64,000 bases of DNA from Castellaniella sp. S9 (lineage in GTDB: Bacteria > Pseudomonadota > Gammaproteobacteria > Burkholderiales > Burkholderiaceae_B). The position numbers were made by a program, and so were the translations under genes. Under the pieces are notes generated by a model. The model did no database searches. It was not told where the DNA came from and saw only the letters and a program-made list of their open reading frames with translations. The DNA lies in contig NZ_JAPFGD010000010.1 in NCBI RefSeq assembly GCF_027257175.1, positions 1-64,000 on the forward strand. Reading direction: 5' to 3'. Below, piece after piece: positions 27,126 through 35,976 of the stretch (positions are counted from its first letter, which is position 1; every line of letters begins with the position of its first letter).

Positions 27126-29741
27126 ATGGCAATTTATGAGGAAGTGTTGGCCTGGGCAGATAGGCTCCCGCTGTGGCGTCAGGACGCACTGCGGCGCTTG
27201 TGTGTTCAAGGAGAATGGGACGAAGCAGATCTTGGTGAAATTCTCGACCTTGCCAAGCAACATCACGGAATTAGCAGCAAACTAGACCCTGCGCCGCAAC
27301 CGATCCCGTTCGCCAGGGATCATTTTCCCGCTGAGGCGAACCAGGGCGCAACCGTGGTGCTTACGTCCCTGCATACGCTGGTCAACGTTGGGAAAATTCC
27401 GAGTGATCAGAACTTGCAGTTCCAATCGCATGGCCTCAACATAGCGTACGGAGGCAACGGCACCGGCAAGTCAGGCTATGCACGCGTGTTGAAGCAGGCC
27501 TGCCGCGCCAGGAGCCCTGGCACAGTCTATGCCAATGCCTATGACCCGAACTTTCCGCAGCTCACATCGAGCGCCACCATTGTTTTCGAACTGGATGGTG
27601 CCCCGGATCATGCGCTCTGGAGCGCTCAACGCGGCCAGGTCTCTCGGCCCGAACTCAGGGGTATTTCTGTCTTTGATGGCGACTGCGCCCGCCACTACCT
27701 GCAGGAGCGGGAAGCTGCCACCTTCCAGCCACTCGCCTTGACCTATCTTCAGCAGTTGGCCAACGGCCTCAGTCAGGCACTGCGTCCGCAGCTTCAGGCG
27801 GAGATCGATGGGCTCATGGTGGATGTGACGCCGTTCAACGTTATTTCCGCTGATACCGAAGTGGGCCGGGCCGTGCATCCGATCAGCGCCACAACGGATC
27901 TGGTGCGTGCGCACGCATTTGCTGTGCTCACAGTAGACGAGCAGGCAGAGCTTGAGCACCTGCCTCAGGAAATCAGCGAAGCTGATCCCACGGCCAAGGC
28001 GATGCTGCTGGACAACGTCGCGACAGAGGTCGACAAGTTGGTCAACGCCATCGGCTCCGCTGCTAGCGTTGTTTCCGATGAAGCGATCAATACCATGCAG
28101 TTGGCGCATCAAGGGTTACTGGACGCTGAGGCCGCCGAGCGAGCGGCGTCGGCCTTTCTGCAAACCGAAGATGCTACATCGCTGCTTCCTGGAACGGGCC
28201 AAGGCCCCTGGGCGCTCCTGTTTAACGCCGCACGCCAGTATTCAACTGGGGCAGCGTATCCGGGCCAAGCCTTTCCGGCTACTGGAGAAGGTGCACAATG
28301 CGTGCTTTGCCAGCAGGAGCTGGCACCGGAAGCGAAAGATCGTTTGCAGCGCTTTGATCACTATATCCGGGACACGGCGTCCGAAGTCGCTCAGACTGCG
28401 CGCAACGCTTGGCAACAGATCGTGCGCGACGTTAAACAAGCAACGGTCACGTTTACCGTTCCCCAGGTAGTGTTAGACAGCCTGCGCGGGCGCATAGAGA
28501 CGCTGCCAGACGATATCCTGACCTTTCAGGAAGATCTGCTCTCTCGCCTTCAATGGCTCAGAACTGCGGTGGAGAGCGGGGAATGGAAAGATAGATCAGC
28601 GTACCGCAGCACGAATCCGGCCACTTCAATCGGTTTGGTCGCGGACAACTTGCGTGCTGAGGCGTCCTCCTTGCGCGCAAACCTCGACGCAGAGGTTCTG
28701 GCGGCGAAGCGACTTCGCCTGAAGGAACTGGATGCGCGGCGCCTGCTGTGCGAAAACATAGACAGCATTGCCCTGGTGGTCGGTAATCTCGGCCGCCGGG
28801 TGAAGCTTCAGAATTGCTTTGACGATATCAGTAACACGCGCCTGATCAGCCTATTTGCGGGACAGCTCGCGAAGACCTACATCAGTGAAACGCTGGCCGA
28901 CAGGATGAACGGTGAACTCAGGAAGCTTAATCTTTACCATATTCGAGTCGGGGTCCGCTCGATCGGTGAGGCGGGATCAGTACGTCTCGGCATTCTCCTT
29001 CCGGACAGTCAGCTCGACCCACACCTTGTGCTCAGCGAGGCTGAGCAGCGTATGTGCTCGCTTGCATATTTTTTCGCGGAACTCCACCAATCGGAATCCT
29101 CTTCCGGTATTGTGTTCGACGATCCAGTTTCGAGCCTCGACCACAACCATCGAACAGCCGTGGCCCGAAGAATTGTCGAGGAGTCCGCCGTCAGGCAAGT
29201 CATCGTCTTCACCCACGATGCAGTGTTCTTCGGGGATCTGACTACGCTTTGCGATGATGCCGGGCAGGCCCCCAGTGTGAAATCGATCAGCTATCGCGCT
29301 GAAGGCCCCGGATACATCGACGCAGGATTGCCCTATGACATGCGACGACACCGTGATCGTATCGAGCAACATCGCGCCGATCACCAGCGGATTGCCGCCA
29401 ACTTCAACAACCCACCGGGGGGCGAAGAACAGCTTGCGATCCGCAATGCCTACGATGACCTTCGGGTGACGATTGAGGTCGGAATCGAGGACACGATTCT
29501 CAATGAAACTGTAGTACGGTTCCGGGACAACATCTCTGTTGGTCGACTCGATGGCGTGATGATCGTGCAGGATATGGAGTACCGCGAGGTTCAACGCCTG
29601 CACGATAAGTGTTGCCGAAACGTCCGGGCGCATTCTCACGCTGCGGGTCAGCAGCGTGCGGTGACGCAACCAGACGAGTTGTTGCAGGACATCGATGCAG
29701 TGAATGCACTGTTCCGTGAAATCCGCAGACGCAGAGGCTGA
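27126..29741 (+). CDS. RloC/PrrC-like ATPase with zinc hook and C-terminal HEPN motif
   Basis: 871 aa. The ABC-type ATPase is split: Walker A GGNGTGKSG (109-117), signature LSEAEQ (636-641), Walker B IVFDDP (662-667) and H-loop FTHDAVF. A CVLC pair (C392, C395) in the middle of a helical insert resembles the zinc hook of RloC/Rad50. The C-terminal ~170 residues end with RNVRAH (R831-H836), the RNxxxH motif of HEPN RNases; RloC and PrrC anticodon nucleases belong to that fold. It is therefore a probable stand-alone abortive-infection RNase. No restriction-modification genes are adjacent. Base composition differs from the tns operon and from the core. Confidence 0.78.
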   Translation: MAIYEEVLAWADRLPLWRQDALRRLCVQGEWDEADLGEILDLAKQHHGISSKLDPAPQPIPFARDHFPAEANQGATVVLTSLHTLVNVGKIPSDQNLQFQSHGLNIAYGGNGTGKSGYARVLKQACRARSPGTVYANAYDPNFPQLTSSATIVFELDGAPDHALWSAQRGQVSRPELRGISVFDGDCARHYLQEREAATFQPLALTYLQQLANGLSQALRPQLQAEIDGLMVDVTPFNVISADTEVGRAVHPISATTDLVRAHAFAVLTVDEQAELEHLPQEISEADPTAKAMLLDNVATEVDKLVNAIGSAASVVSDEAINTMQLAHQGLLDAEAAERAASAFLQTEDATSLLPGTGQGPWALLFNAARQYSTGAAYPGQAFPATGEGAQCVLCQQELAPEAKDRLQRFDHYIRDTASEVAQTARNAWQQIVRDVKQATVTFTVPQVVLDSLRGRIETLPDDILTFQEDLLSRLQWLRTAVESGEWKDRSAYRSTNPATSIGLVADNLRAEASSLRANLDAEVLAAKRLRLKELDARRLLCENIDSIALVVGNLGRRVKLQNCFDDISNTRLISLFAGQLAKTYISETLADRMNGELRKLNLYHIRVGVRSIGEAGSVRLGILLPDSQLDPHLVLSEAEQRMCSLAYFFAELHQSESSSGIVFDDPVSSLDHNHRTAVARRIVEESAVRQVIVFTHDAVFFGDLTTLCDDAGQAPSVKSISYRAEGPGYIDAGLPYDMRRHRDRIEQHRADHQRIAANFNNPPGGEEQLAIRNAYDDLRVTIEVGIEDTILNETVVRFRDNISVGRLDGVMIVQDMEYREVQRLHDKCCRNVRAHSHAAGQQRAVTQPDELLQDIDAVNALFREIRRRRG

Positions 29742-30226
29742 TAGCGTTCATCGCCCAGCAGCGCCCCCAGCGCGAAGGAACAAATGCTTTGGTGATCAGG
29801 AGACGGGGATAATTCGTGCCCGCCTCGTCGCGATGGGCCTAAAAGTGGCAAATCATGGCAGTCGGTGATTATCCTTAGTCCTACCCGCAGAGCACCATCA
29901 ACCGCGATCATGGATTAGCGACTTTGGATTAGTACGAACTGGTGTGACTCTACTGTTCAGTGTTATGGGCGGTGTTCGACAGACTTTTGTTCAGTGTCGC
30001 TGGCAGAGTGAGGTGCAAAACGCTTCTTCGACAGACCTTACTTCGAAATTTCAGAAATGTGTGCCCTATGAGAAACTCGACAGTCTTTATTTCCTCCCTT
30101 CACGCAGGGTTGCCATGGCCCCGCCGGCGCCTCACTCCAGATCGGGGTGCCAATCAGCTTGAAGGCTGGAAAGCCTCACGACGGGTTGTCCCAATGGACG
30201 AACCAGAAAAGGGACGAGTCTCGAGG
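29742..30226. other. Intergenic region at the accessory/core boundary
   Basis: About 485 bp with no credible gene. The sequence changes from mixed composition to the GC-rich core near 30,110. It contains the repeat cluster at 29,954-30,085, described separately. Confidence 0.45.
29954..30085 (+). repeat. Direct-repeat cluster, candidate mobile-element end
   Basis: TGTTCAGTGT occurs at 29954-29963 and 29988-29997. TCGACAG occurs at 29976-29982, 30028-30034 and 30077-30083, each followed by a C/T-rich ending of the form nCtTTa, about 50 bp apart. Arrays like this are how TnsB-binding sites look at Tn7-like ends, and they sit at the composition boundary. Confidence 0.5.
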
Positions 30227-32146
30227 CTACGCCGGCAGGCTGATCGTGAATCGCGCGCCCGCGCCCGGACGGCTCTCGCAGCCGACGGACCCGCCGTGGC
30301 GCGCCGCCACGGTCTGGACGAAAGCCAGTCCCAGGCCGCTGCCCGCGGGCTTGTTTCCCGTGGCGGAGGCCCGCCAGAAGGGTGTGAACAGGTGCCGGAT
30401 CTGTTCCGGGGCGATGCCGGGCCCCGTATCCTGGACGTGGATGTGCCAGGCCCGGTCGTCGGATGTCAGGGTGCATTGGATGGCGCCACCGGCGGGGCTG
30501 TACAGGATGGCGTTGTCAAGGAGGTTGCCGATGGCGCGGGCCATCAGGTCCCTGTCGATCGACAGGAAGGCCTCGCGCTCGCCGCCGTCGAACTGCAGAT
30601 CGATGGCGCGTTGCGCCGCCCGGGGCCAGCGCCGGTCGCAGCAGTCCTGGATCAGATCCCGCAAGTCGCAGGCATGGATGTCCAGGGTGGCGGACTCGGC
30701 GCGGGCCAATTGGACGAACTGGTCCACCAACCGCAGCGTCGCGTGCGCCTGCCGTTCGATGTGCGCCATGGTGTCAGCCTCGGACCATTGCTGCGGCGCG
30801 TCGCGGCGCAATTCGATGGCCGCCAGAATGGTGCTCTGGGGGGAGCGCATGTCATGCGAGATGAAACCCAGGGTTTCCTCCTGGGTCTGGGCGGCCTGTT
30901 CCAGGCGCGAGATCGCCCGATGCAGGCGGACCGCTCGCTCGGGCAGCGTGTTGGGACCGGCGTGGCCGCCGGCTTGCGGCTCGTCGCGCAGAGGGATCCG
31001 CAGCCGTGCGAGTTCCGCGTCGATGTGCCTGAGCGAGGCTTCCTGGCATCGCCAGCTCCACAGCGGGTAGGCGAGCAGGAGCGCGATTAGGGGACCCGCC
31101 GGCGGCAGCCAGTATCGTGCCGATTGCATCAGCAGGGCGTCGAGGGCGAGGAAGACGGCCAATGCCCCCAAGGCGCAGGCCAGGCCCCACCGCGGCGACA
31201 GGACACGCAAGCCCAGGCAGACCGGCAGGACGGGCAGGAGCGAGGCCAGCGCCAGGATCAAGGGCGTAGGCAGGCGGATCCACGAGGAGGTCCGCAGGTT
31301 TTGCAGGCTGTTGGCGAGGATCTCGACGCCGGCCATCAGGCCGCCGCCGATGGCGGTGGGCAGTCGGTCGCCGAGTCCGGATGCCCAGGCGCCGACCAGC
31401 ACAATACGGTCACGGAAGACTTCTTCGGGGACCTGGCCGCTCAGTACGGCAGTGTAGGGGTAGAGCACATAGCCACGGCCGGGATCCGCGAACCGGATAT
31501 GCGAGGGGGTGTCCGGGGCGATGGCCTCGGCCCGCCGCATGGCGTCGGCGTCGCCGGCCACATGTGCCAGCGCCAAGGCGAAATGTGGCAGCGGGGGGCC
31601 TTGCGAGAGAGTCCGGCGCAGCTCGATCCAGCGCAGGGTGCCGTCCGGATCGGGCTCGGCGTCGATGCGGCCGATGGCCGCAGCGGCCTGTGCCAGGATG
31701 GGCAATGGCTTGATCAGATGCTGTCCGGAGGGGTCCAGGACCTCGGGCAGGACCACGCGGCCGTGCCGGGCAATGGCCTGCGCGAGGATGTCGTCGTCAT
31801 CCGGACGGGCAGGATGCGGATCGGACAGGATGAGGTCCAGCCCGACGACCCGCGCAGGCCCCAGGCGCTCGAGCAGCGCCGCATGGATCGAACGTCGCCA
31901 GGGCCAATACCCCAAGGATTCGATGCTGGCATCGTCGATGGCAATGATGACGATGTCGCGGCTGGCGGCCGGTGGCGCCGTCGCCTGCATGCTGAGGTCG
32001 TAGCTGAGGCGGTTGATCTCGCGAATGACGGGCAGCTTGCTCCAGAGGGACAGCAGGATGGCCAGCAGGGCCAGGCTGATGGTAAAGCCCAGCCACTCAG
32101 CCCATAGGCGCCGATGCAGGCCAGGGTGGCTGAGGCGGCTGGGCAC
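30227..32146 (-). CDS. CHASE2-domain sensor histidine kinase
   Basis: 639 aa, GTG start. After TM1 (about 20-36) a periplasmic CHASE2 domain (IVIIAIDDASIESLGYWPWRR, about 65-285) is followed by three helices (about 293-362) and a kinase core. The H-box is FISHDMRSPQ (H431); the ATPase has an N-box (NLLDNAILYS), DTGPGIAP and GSGLGLAF. Last gene of a four-gene operon with its probable partner regulator and a FecR protein. The stimulus is unknown. Confidence 0.92.
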   Translation of the reverse strand: MPSRLSHPGLHRRLWAEWLGFTISLALLAILLSLWSKLPVIREINRLSYDLSMQATAPPAASRDIVIIAIDDASIESLGYWPWRRSIHAALLERLGPARVVGLDLILSDPHPARPDDDDILAQAIARHGRVVLPEVLDPSGQHLIKPLPILAQAAAAIGRIDAEPDPDGTLRWIELRRTLSQGPPLPHFALALAHVAGDADAMRRAEAIAPDTPSHIRFADPGRGYVLYPYTAVLSGQVPEEVFRDRIVLVGAWASGLGDRLPTAIGGGLMAGVEILANSLQNLRTSSWIRLPTPLILALASLLPVLPVCLGLRVLSPRWGLACALGALAVFLALDALLMQSARYWLPPAGPLIALLLAYPLWSWRCQEASLRHIDAELARLRIPLRDEPQAGGHAGPNTLPERAVRLHRAISRLEQAAQTQEETLGFISHDMRSPQSTILAAIELRRDAPQQWSEADTMAHIERQAHATLRLVDQFVQLARAESATLDIHACDLRDLIQDCCDRRWPRAAQRAIDLQFDGGEREAFLSIDRDLMARAIGNLLDNAILYSPAGGAIQCTLTSDDRAWHIHVQDTGPGIAPEQIRHLFTPFWRASATGNKPAGSGLGLAFVQTVAARHGGSVGCESRPGAGARFTISLPA

Positions 32147-32156
32147 GGTCGCTGGT

Positions 32157-33281
32157 TCAGAAGGCCTGCAGGGCGACGGGTGTGCCGTCGGTACTCAACA
32201 CCGCCAGACCATCGGCGCTGGTCAGGCCGGCCTGCAGGCGCAGGGCGATGGATGCGTCCCGGCCTTCGATCCCGAGATCGTCTATGGCGCGCACGAATAC
32301 GTGGTACAGGCCGCCCAGGGCCGGCAGCCGTATCGGCGGTCCGGCGAAGCGCTGGCTGTGCGCCAGCAAGGCGCCGTCGGCATCCTTGGACGCCCGGATG
32401 TGGTAGCGGACCGCTCCGGGGATCTCGGGGAAGTCCAGCATCCTGTCGGGGCCCGCGTCCTGTGCCGCCGGCAAGCGAGGGGCGGGCAGCAGGGGGCGGG
32501 CGCCCCGAAAGGTGCCGTCTTCGTCGTAGGCCATGCCTTGGTTGGCCTCGATGCGTTGCTCGGCCTGCCCCGCGCCGCCGCTCACGGCGGCGCGGCCGTG
32601 CAGGGTCTCGTGGCGCGATCCGCCGGCATCCGCGTGGACCCGCAGGCGCGTGCCCCGCACCCCCGTGACGGTGGCCGGCGTGCGGACCTCGAACCGCCCG
32701 ACCCCGGTGTCCTCGGGCGCGACGATGGTTTCGATGGAGCCCTGGCGGATATCGAGCCGGGTGTCCGTCAGACCGGTGTCCCGGAAGGCCCGGGCATGGC
32801 CGACCTTCAGCTCGGTGCCCGGTGCCAGCGTCAGCAGGCTGCCGTCCTCTAGTTGCAGGGTGGCCGTGCCCCTGCCGGTGCTGCGCAAGACCTGGCCGTC
32901 CGCCAGTGTTTGGCCCTCGTGTACGGGACGGCCGTCCAGCGTGACCGTGCCGGTGAGGTGGATCACGCGCATGTCCGCGGGCCGTTCAGGGATGAGGGCG
33001 AAGGGGATGCGCAGCACGGCGCCGATCGGCAAGGCGTACGGATCCTGGACCTGATTCAGGTTCTGCAAGGTCGTCCAGTGGGCGGATTGCGACGTGTAGC
33101 GGCGGGCGAGCTGCTCGAGCGTGTCGCCGGCCTGCACCTGGTAGAGGAAATCCTCGCCGCGGGCGCCCAGGGGCTGGGCCGGCGCCGCGAGGGGCAGGGC
33201 CAGGGCCGCGCACAGCAGGCCCAGCCGCAAGCCATGCAGGCACGGGAACCGGAGAGGCAGGGGATGCTCGGTGGGGATCAT
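32157..33281 (-). CDS. Secreted LysM-FecR domain protein
   Basis: 374 aa. A signal peptide (LRLGLLCAALALPLAAPAQP) precedes a LysM peptidoglycan-binding domain (YQVQAGDTLEQLARRYT), a FecR domain (GTATLQLEDGSLLTLAPGTEL, then TVTGVRGTRLRV) and a C-terminal beta-type domain. LysM-FecR proteins are typically encoded beside CHASE2 kinases and probably feed the sensor from the periplasm. It overlaps the response-regulator gene by 4 nt and ends 10 nt before the kinase. Confidence 0.88.
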   Translation of the reverse strand: MIPTEHPLPLRFPCLHGLRLGLLCAALALPLAAPAQPLGARGEDFLYQVQAGDTLEQLARRYTSQSAHWTTLQNLNQVQDPYALPIGAVLRIPFALIPERPADMRVIHLTGTVTLDGRPVHEGQTLADGQVLRSTGRGTATLQLEDGSLLTLAPGTELKVGHARAFRDTGLTDTRLDIRQGSIETIVAPEDTGVGRFEVRTPATVTGVRGTRLRVHADAGGSRHETLHGRAAVSGGAGQAEQRIEANQGMAYDEDGTFRGARPLLPAPRLPAAQDAGPDRMLDFPEIPGAVRYHIRASKDADGALLAHSQRFAGPPIRLPALGGLYHVFVRAIDDLGIEGRDASIALRLQAGLTSADGLAVLSTDGTPVALQAF

Positions 33282-34054
33282 GATTCGGACTGGAGAGGGG
33301 ACAGGAGTTCGAGTCGGTAGCCCAGCGCGTAGGACGCGCTCAATAGCGCGCCGCGGCTCGGGCCGAGCTGAAGCTTTTTGCGGATGTTGGACAGGTGCGT
33401 ATCCAGTGTGCGCGAGGTGCTGGGTACTTCACGGTTCCACACCAGGGCGCTGAGGTCGTCGCGCGAGAACAGCCGCCACGGATGGCGCAGGAACAATGCG
33501 GCCAGATCGAATTCCTTGGGGGTCAGGGGGATGGGTTCGCCCCGCAGGCGGATCTGCCGGGACGCCACCTCGACGGTGAAGTCCCCCAGCGCGAAGTCCG
33601 ACTCGAGCGGCGTCGCGTGCCGGTTTCGGCGCAGCAGGGCGCCGATGCGCGCCAGCAGCTCGGCCGGCCGCAGGGGCTTGCCGATATAGTCGTCGGCGCC
33701 GGCGTTCAAGCCCTGGACGATGTCGTTTTCATGCGTGCGGTTGGTGACGAACATGACCGGAAGGGATTGGCCGCGATTTGCGCGGATCCAGTGCAGCACC
33801 TCGATGCCGTCGATTCCCGGCAGCTCCCAATCCAGCAGGACCAGCCGGAAGGGCGCATGGCCGCGCAAGGCGGCGAGCAGTGCATTGCCTTCAGCGAAGT
33901 GTTGGCAGGCGAAGCCGGCGTTGGACAGAATCTGCCGTATCCGCTCGGCCATGATGATGTCGTCCTCGAGCACAGCGATGGCCTCAGCCGAGGATGCAGG
34001 GGCGTTTGCAAGCCCTGGCGGGCCGGCGCTGTGGTCATGGGTGGGGCCGTTCAT
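33278..34054 (-). CDS. OmpR-family response regulator
   Basis: 258 aa. The receiver domain has acidic pocket EDD (about 30-32), phospho-acceptor D75 (LVLLDWELPG) and a conserved Lys in GKPLRPAELL. A winged-helix DNA-binding domain follows (LTPKEFDLAALFLRHPWRLFSRDDL ... TLDTHLSNIRKKL). Likely partner of the CHASE2 kinase two genes downstream. It overlaps both neighbours by 4 nt. Confidence 0.92.
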   Translation of the reverse strand: MNGPTHDHSAGPPGLANAPASSAEAIAVLEDDIIMAERIRQILSNAGFACQHFAEGNALLAALRGHAPFRLVLLDWELPGIDGIEVLHWIRANRGQSLPVMFVTNRTHENDIVQGLNAGADDYIGKPLRPAELLARIGALLRRNRHATPLESDFALGDFTVEVASRQIRLRGEPIPLTPKEFDLAALFLRHPWRLFSRDDLSALVWNREVPSTSRTLDTHLSNIRKKLQLGPSRGALLSASYALGYRLELLSPLQSES

Positions 34055-35562
34055 GGTGCCTCTTGTGCCTTATTGTGCGGGTGCGGCGGTGCCGCCGAAG
34101 GACGTGGAAGGGCTTCGGACGGCGGTTCGGCCTCGGTCTCGTAATCGCGTACTCGATTGCCTCCTGCGTGCTTTGCCCGGTACATCGCCTGGTCAGCATA
34201 CGCCAAAAGCGCATCCAGGGGCGCGGCCAGCGCCTGGGACACATGAATGCTGCCGATGCTGACGGTGATGCGCAAGGGGCCGCTGCGGGCGGGCAGGATC
34301 TCGGCCGCCGCCACGCGGGTGCGCAGCCGCTCGGCGATCTCCACGGTGTCCTGCCGCGTGGCCTCGGGCAACAGCAGGGCGAACTCCTCGCCTCCCATCC
34401 GGCCGCATAAGTCGTGTGGCCGGGCGGCCTCGCGGATGGTGCGTGCGAACTCGCGCAATACCCGGTCGCCCGCTGGATGCCCGTGGGTGTCGTTCACGCG
34501 TTTGAAGTCGTCGATGTCCAGCACCAGCAGGCCGCAGCCTTTCGAGCCCGGCTGGATGCCGTGCAGGTGTGTCTGCGCATCGCGCATGAAGGCCTGGCGC
34601 GACAGTGTCTTCGTCAATGCATCGTGGTCCAGCGCCCTGCGCTGGGCCTCGATGGTGTCGCTGCGGGCGGCCAGGACGCCGGAGACCAGCAGCGGCGCGC
34701 CCACCAGCAACAGGACGCCCAGCCTCAGCGAGGCGAAGTCCCACGGCCGGCCCTGGGCGAGCAGGGCTTCGGCGCCGACGGGTATCCAGCCGTGGGCAAT
34801 GCCCAGGGTGACGATGACGGCCGTGGCCGATGCCAGCCACGCCGTGGCCCATGGGCGCAGGATGAGCGCGGCGTACAGGAGGGCGGGAACCGGAAAGATC
34901 ACTGCGCCGGGGCCGCCAATCAGCACGCATAGCGCCAGGCTGCCGATCAGCGCGATGATCGGTGGCAGTTCGCTGGCGAGCCGTCCGGGTGAGGCCGCCG
35001 GGCCATTGGGCTTGGCCTTTGTGCCGGCGGCGCGCCGGGGGAGCAGCAGGATCGGGGGCAGGAAGGCGCTATAGCTCAGCAGTTGCCCAAAGAACCAGTT
35101 GGCGGCCGTTGGCGCCCACCCGGCGCCGTGAGGCAGGAGGGTCAGGGCAATGGCCGCGTTCGTGGCGGCCGCGACGATTCCGGCCGACAACAGACGCGCG
35201 ATGGCCCGCGGGGTGCGCAGGTCCTCCGGCGCTCCGAAGGGTGCCAGGATGTGCCAGGCGACCAAGGTGCCGGACAGGTCGGCCAAGCCGTGCGACAGTG
35301 CCAGGGACAGGGGTTCGCCCCAGAGGATGTTGGCGAGCGTCAGGCCGGACAGAATGCCGGCCCAGGCCGACGGGATGGCCAAGGCCGGATAACGCAGCAG
35401 CAGAGCGGCCAGCAGTGCATTGGCGGGCCACAGGATGGCCAGGCTGTCGCCGGTACGCGAGGCAAGACCGAGGATGGCCAGCAAAAAAGCGACGGCCGTA
35501 ACCACGACTGCCAGGGCTGTGTGCTGTCCGCGGCGAGGCCAGCGGCGGAATGCCGGATGCAT
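34051..35562 (-). CDS. MASE1-like membrane diguanylate cyclase
   Basis: 503 aa. The N-terminal ~300 residues form a MASE1-type sensor with many hydrophobic helices and the typical ILWPANALLAALLLRYP segment. The GGDEF domain has GRMGGEEFALLLPEA, an active GGEEF signature, and LLVLDIDDFKRVNDTHGHPAGD for metal and substrate binding. It should synthesise c-di-GMP. First gene of the operon, overlapping the regulator gene by 4 nt. Confidence 0.9.
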   Translation of the reverse strand: MHPAFRRWPRRGQHTALAVVVTAVAFLLAILGLASRTGDSLAILWPANALLAALLLRYPALAIPSAWAGILSGLTLANILWGEPLSLALSHGLADLSGTLVAWHILAPFGAPEDLRTPRAIARLLSAGIVAAATNAAIALTLLPHGAGWAPTAANWFFGQLLSYSAFLPPILLLPRRAAGTKAKPNGPAASPGRLASELPPIIALIGSLALCVLIGGPGAVIFPVPALLYAALILRPWATAWLASATAVIVTLGIAHGWIPVGAEALLAQGRPWDFASLRLGVLLLVGAPLLVSGVLAARSDTIEAQRRALDHDALTKTLSRQAFMRDAQTHLHGIQPGSKGCGLLVLDIDDFKRVNDTHGHPAGDRVLREFARTIREAARPHDLCGRMGGEEFALLLPEATRQDTVEIAERLRTRVAAAEILPARSGPLRITVSIGSIHVSQALAAPLDALLAYADQAMYRAKHAGGNRVRDYETEAEPPSEALPRPSAAPPHPHNKAQEAP

Positions 35563-35766
35563 GTCTCAGATCGGGTGGGGATGAATAGCTCGTAATCGAA
35601 TTTATCAGAGTGCTCCCAAGTCATACTGTTCAATGACAATATTTAATAATTCTATGGTGCGGTCGCCCTGTCCATGAAGAGCGATGCAATGGTTTTTGCA
35701 ATTCTTGAATAGTCCAGCCCGGATGCCGATGGAATAATGCTTACGATTGTGTAATGAAGTGGATCC

Positions 35767-35961
35767 ATGCGCATGGTAGACGGTACGAACGACGATCAGG
35801 CTTTTAGGGCGGACCGGCCCAGGTGTCAGGAGGCTCCCGTTTCGCAGCGTGACCTGCAAGCGTGTGACGAATGGCTGATCCGCAATGTGCGGGTCTGCTC
35901 CCGACAGGAATATCTACGCTACCGGGAGTATCTGATACGCAGAGGTCATTCGTTTGAATGA
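35767..35961 (+). CDS. Possible small hypothetical protein
   Basis: 64-residue ORF in the gap between the cyclase and the TRAP permease. The second half (DEWLIRNVRVCSRQEYLRYREYLIRRGHSFE) looks like a small charged helical protein and not random shadow sequence. No family recognised. The rest of the gap (35,563-35,976) shows nothing else except an AT-rich stretch near 35,600-35,760 that may hold the operon promoter. Confidence 0.4.
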   Translation: MRMVDGTNDDQAFRADRPRCQEAPVSQRDLQACDEWLIRNVRVCSRQEYLRYREYLIRRGHSFE

Positions 35962-35976
35962 TGGGCGCATCCAGCG

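Noticed and set aside
26930..27139. Small rightward ORF before the RloC-like gene
   Set aside because: No recognisable features and it overlaps the RloC-like start.
35605..35859. Leftward 84-codon ORF in the gap upstream of the cyclase operon
   Set aside because: No homology or ribosome site recognised; overlaps the more plausible rightward ORF.
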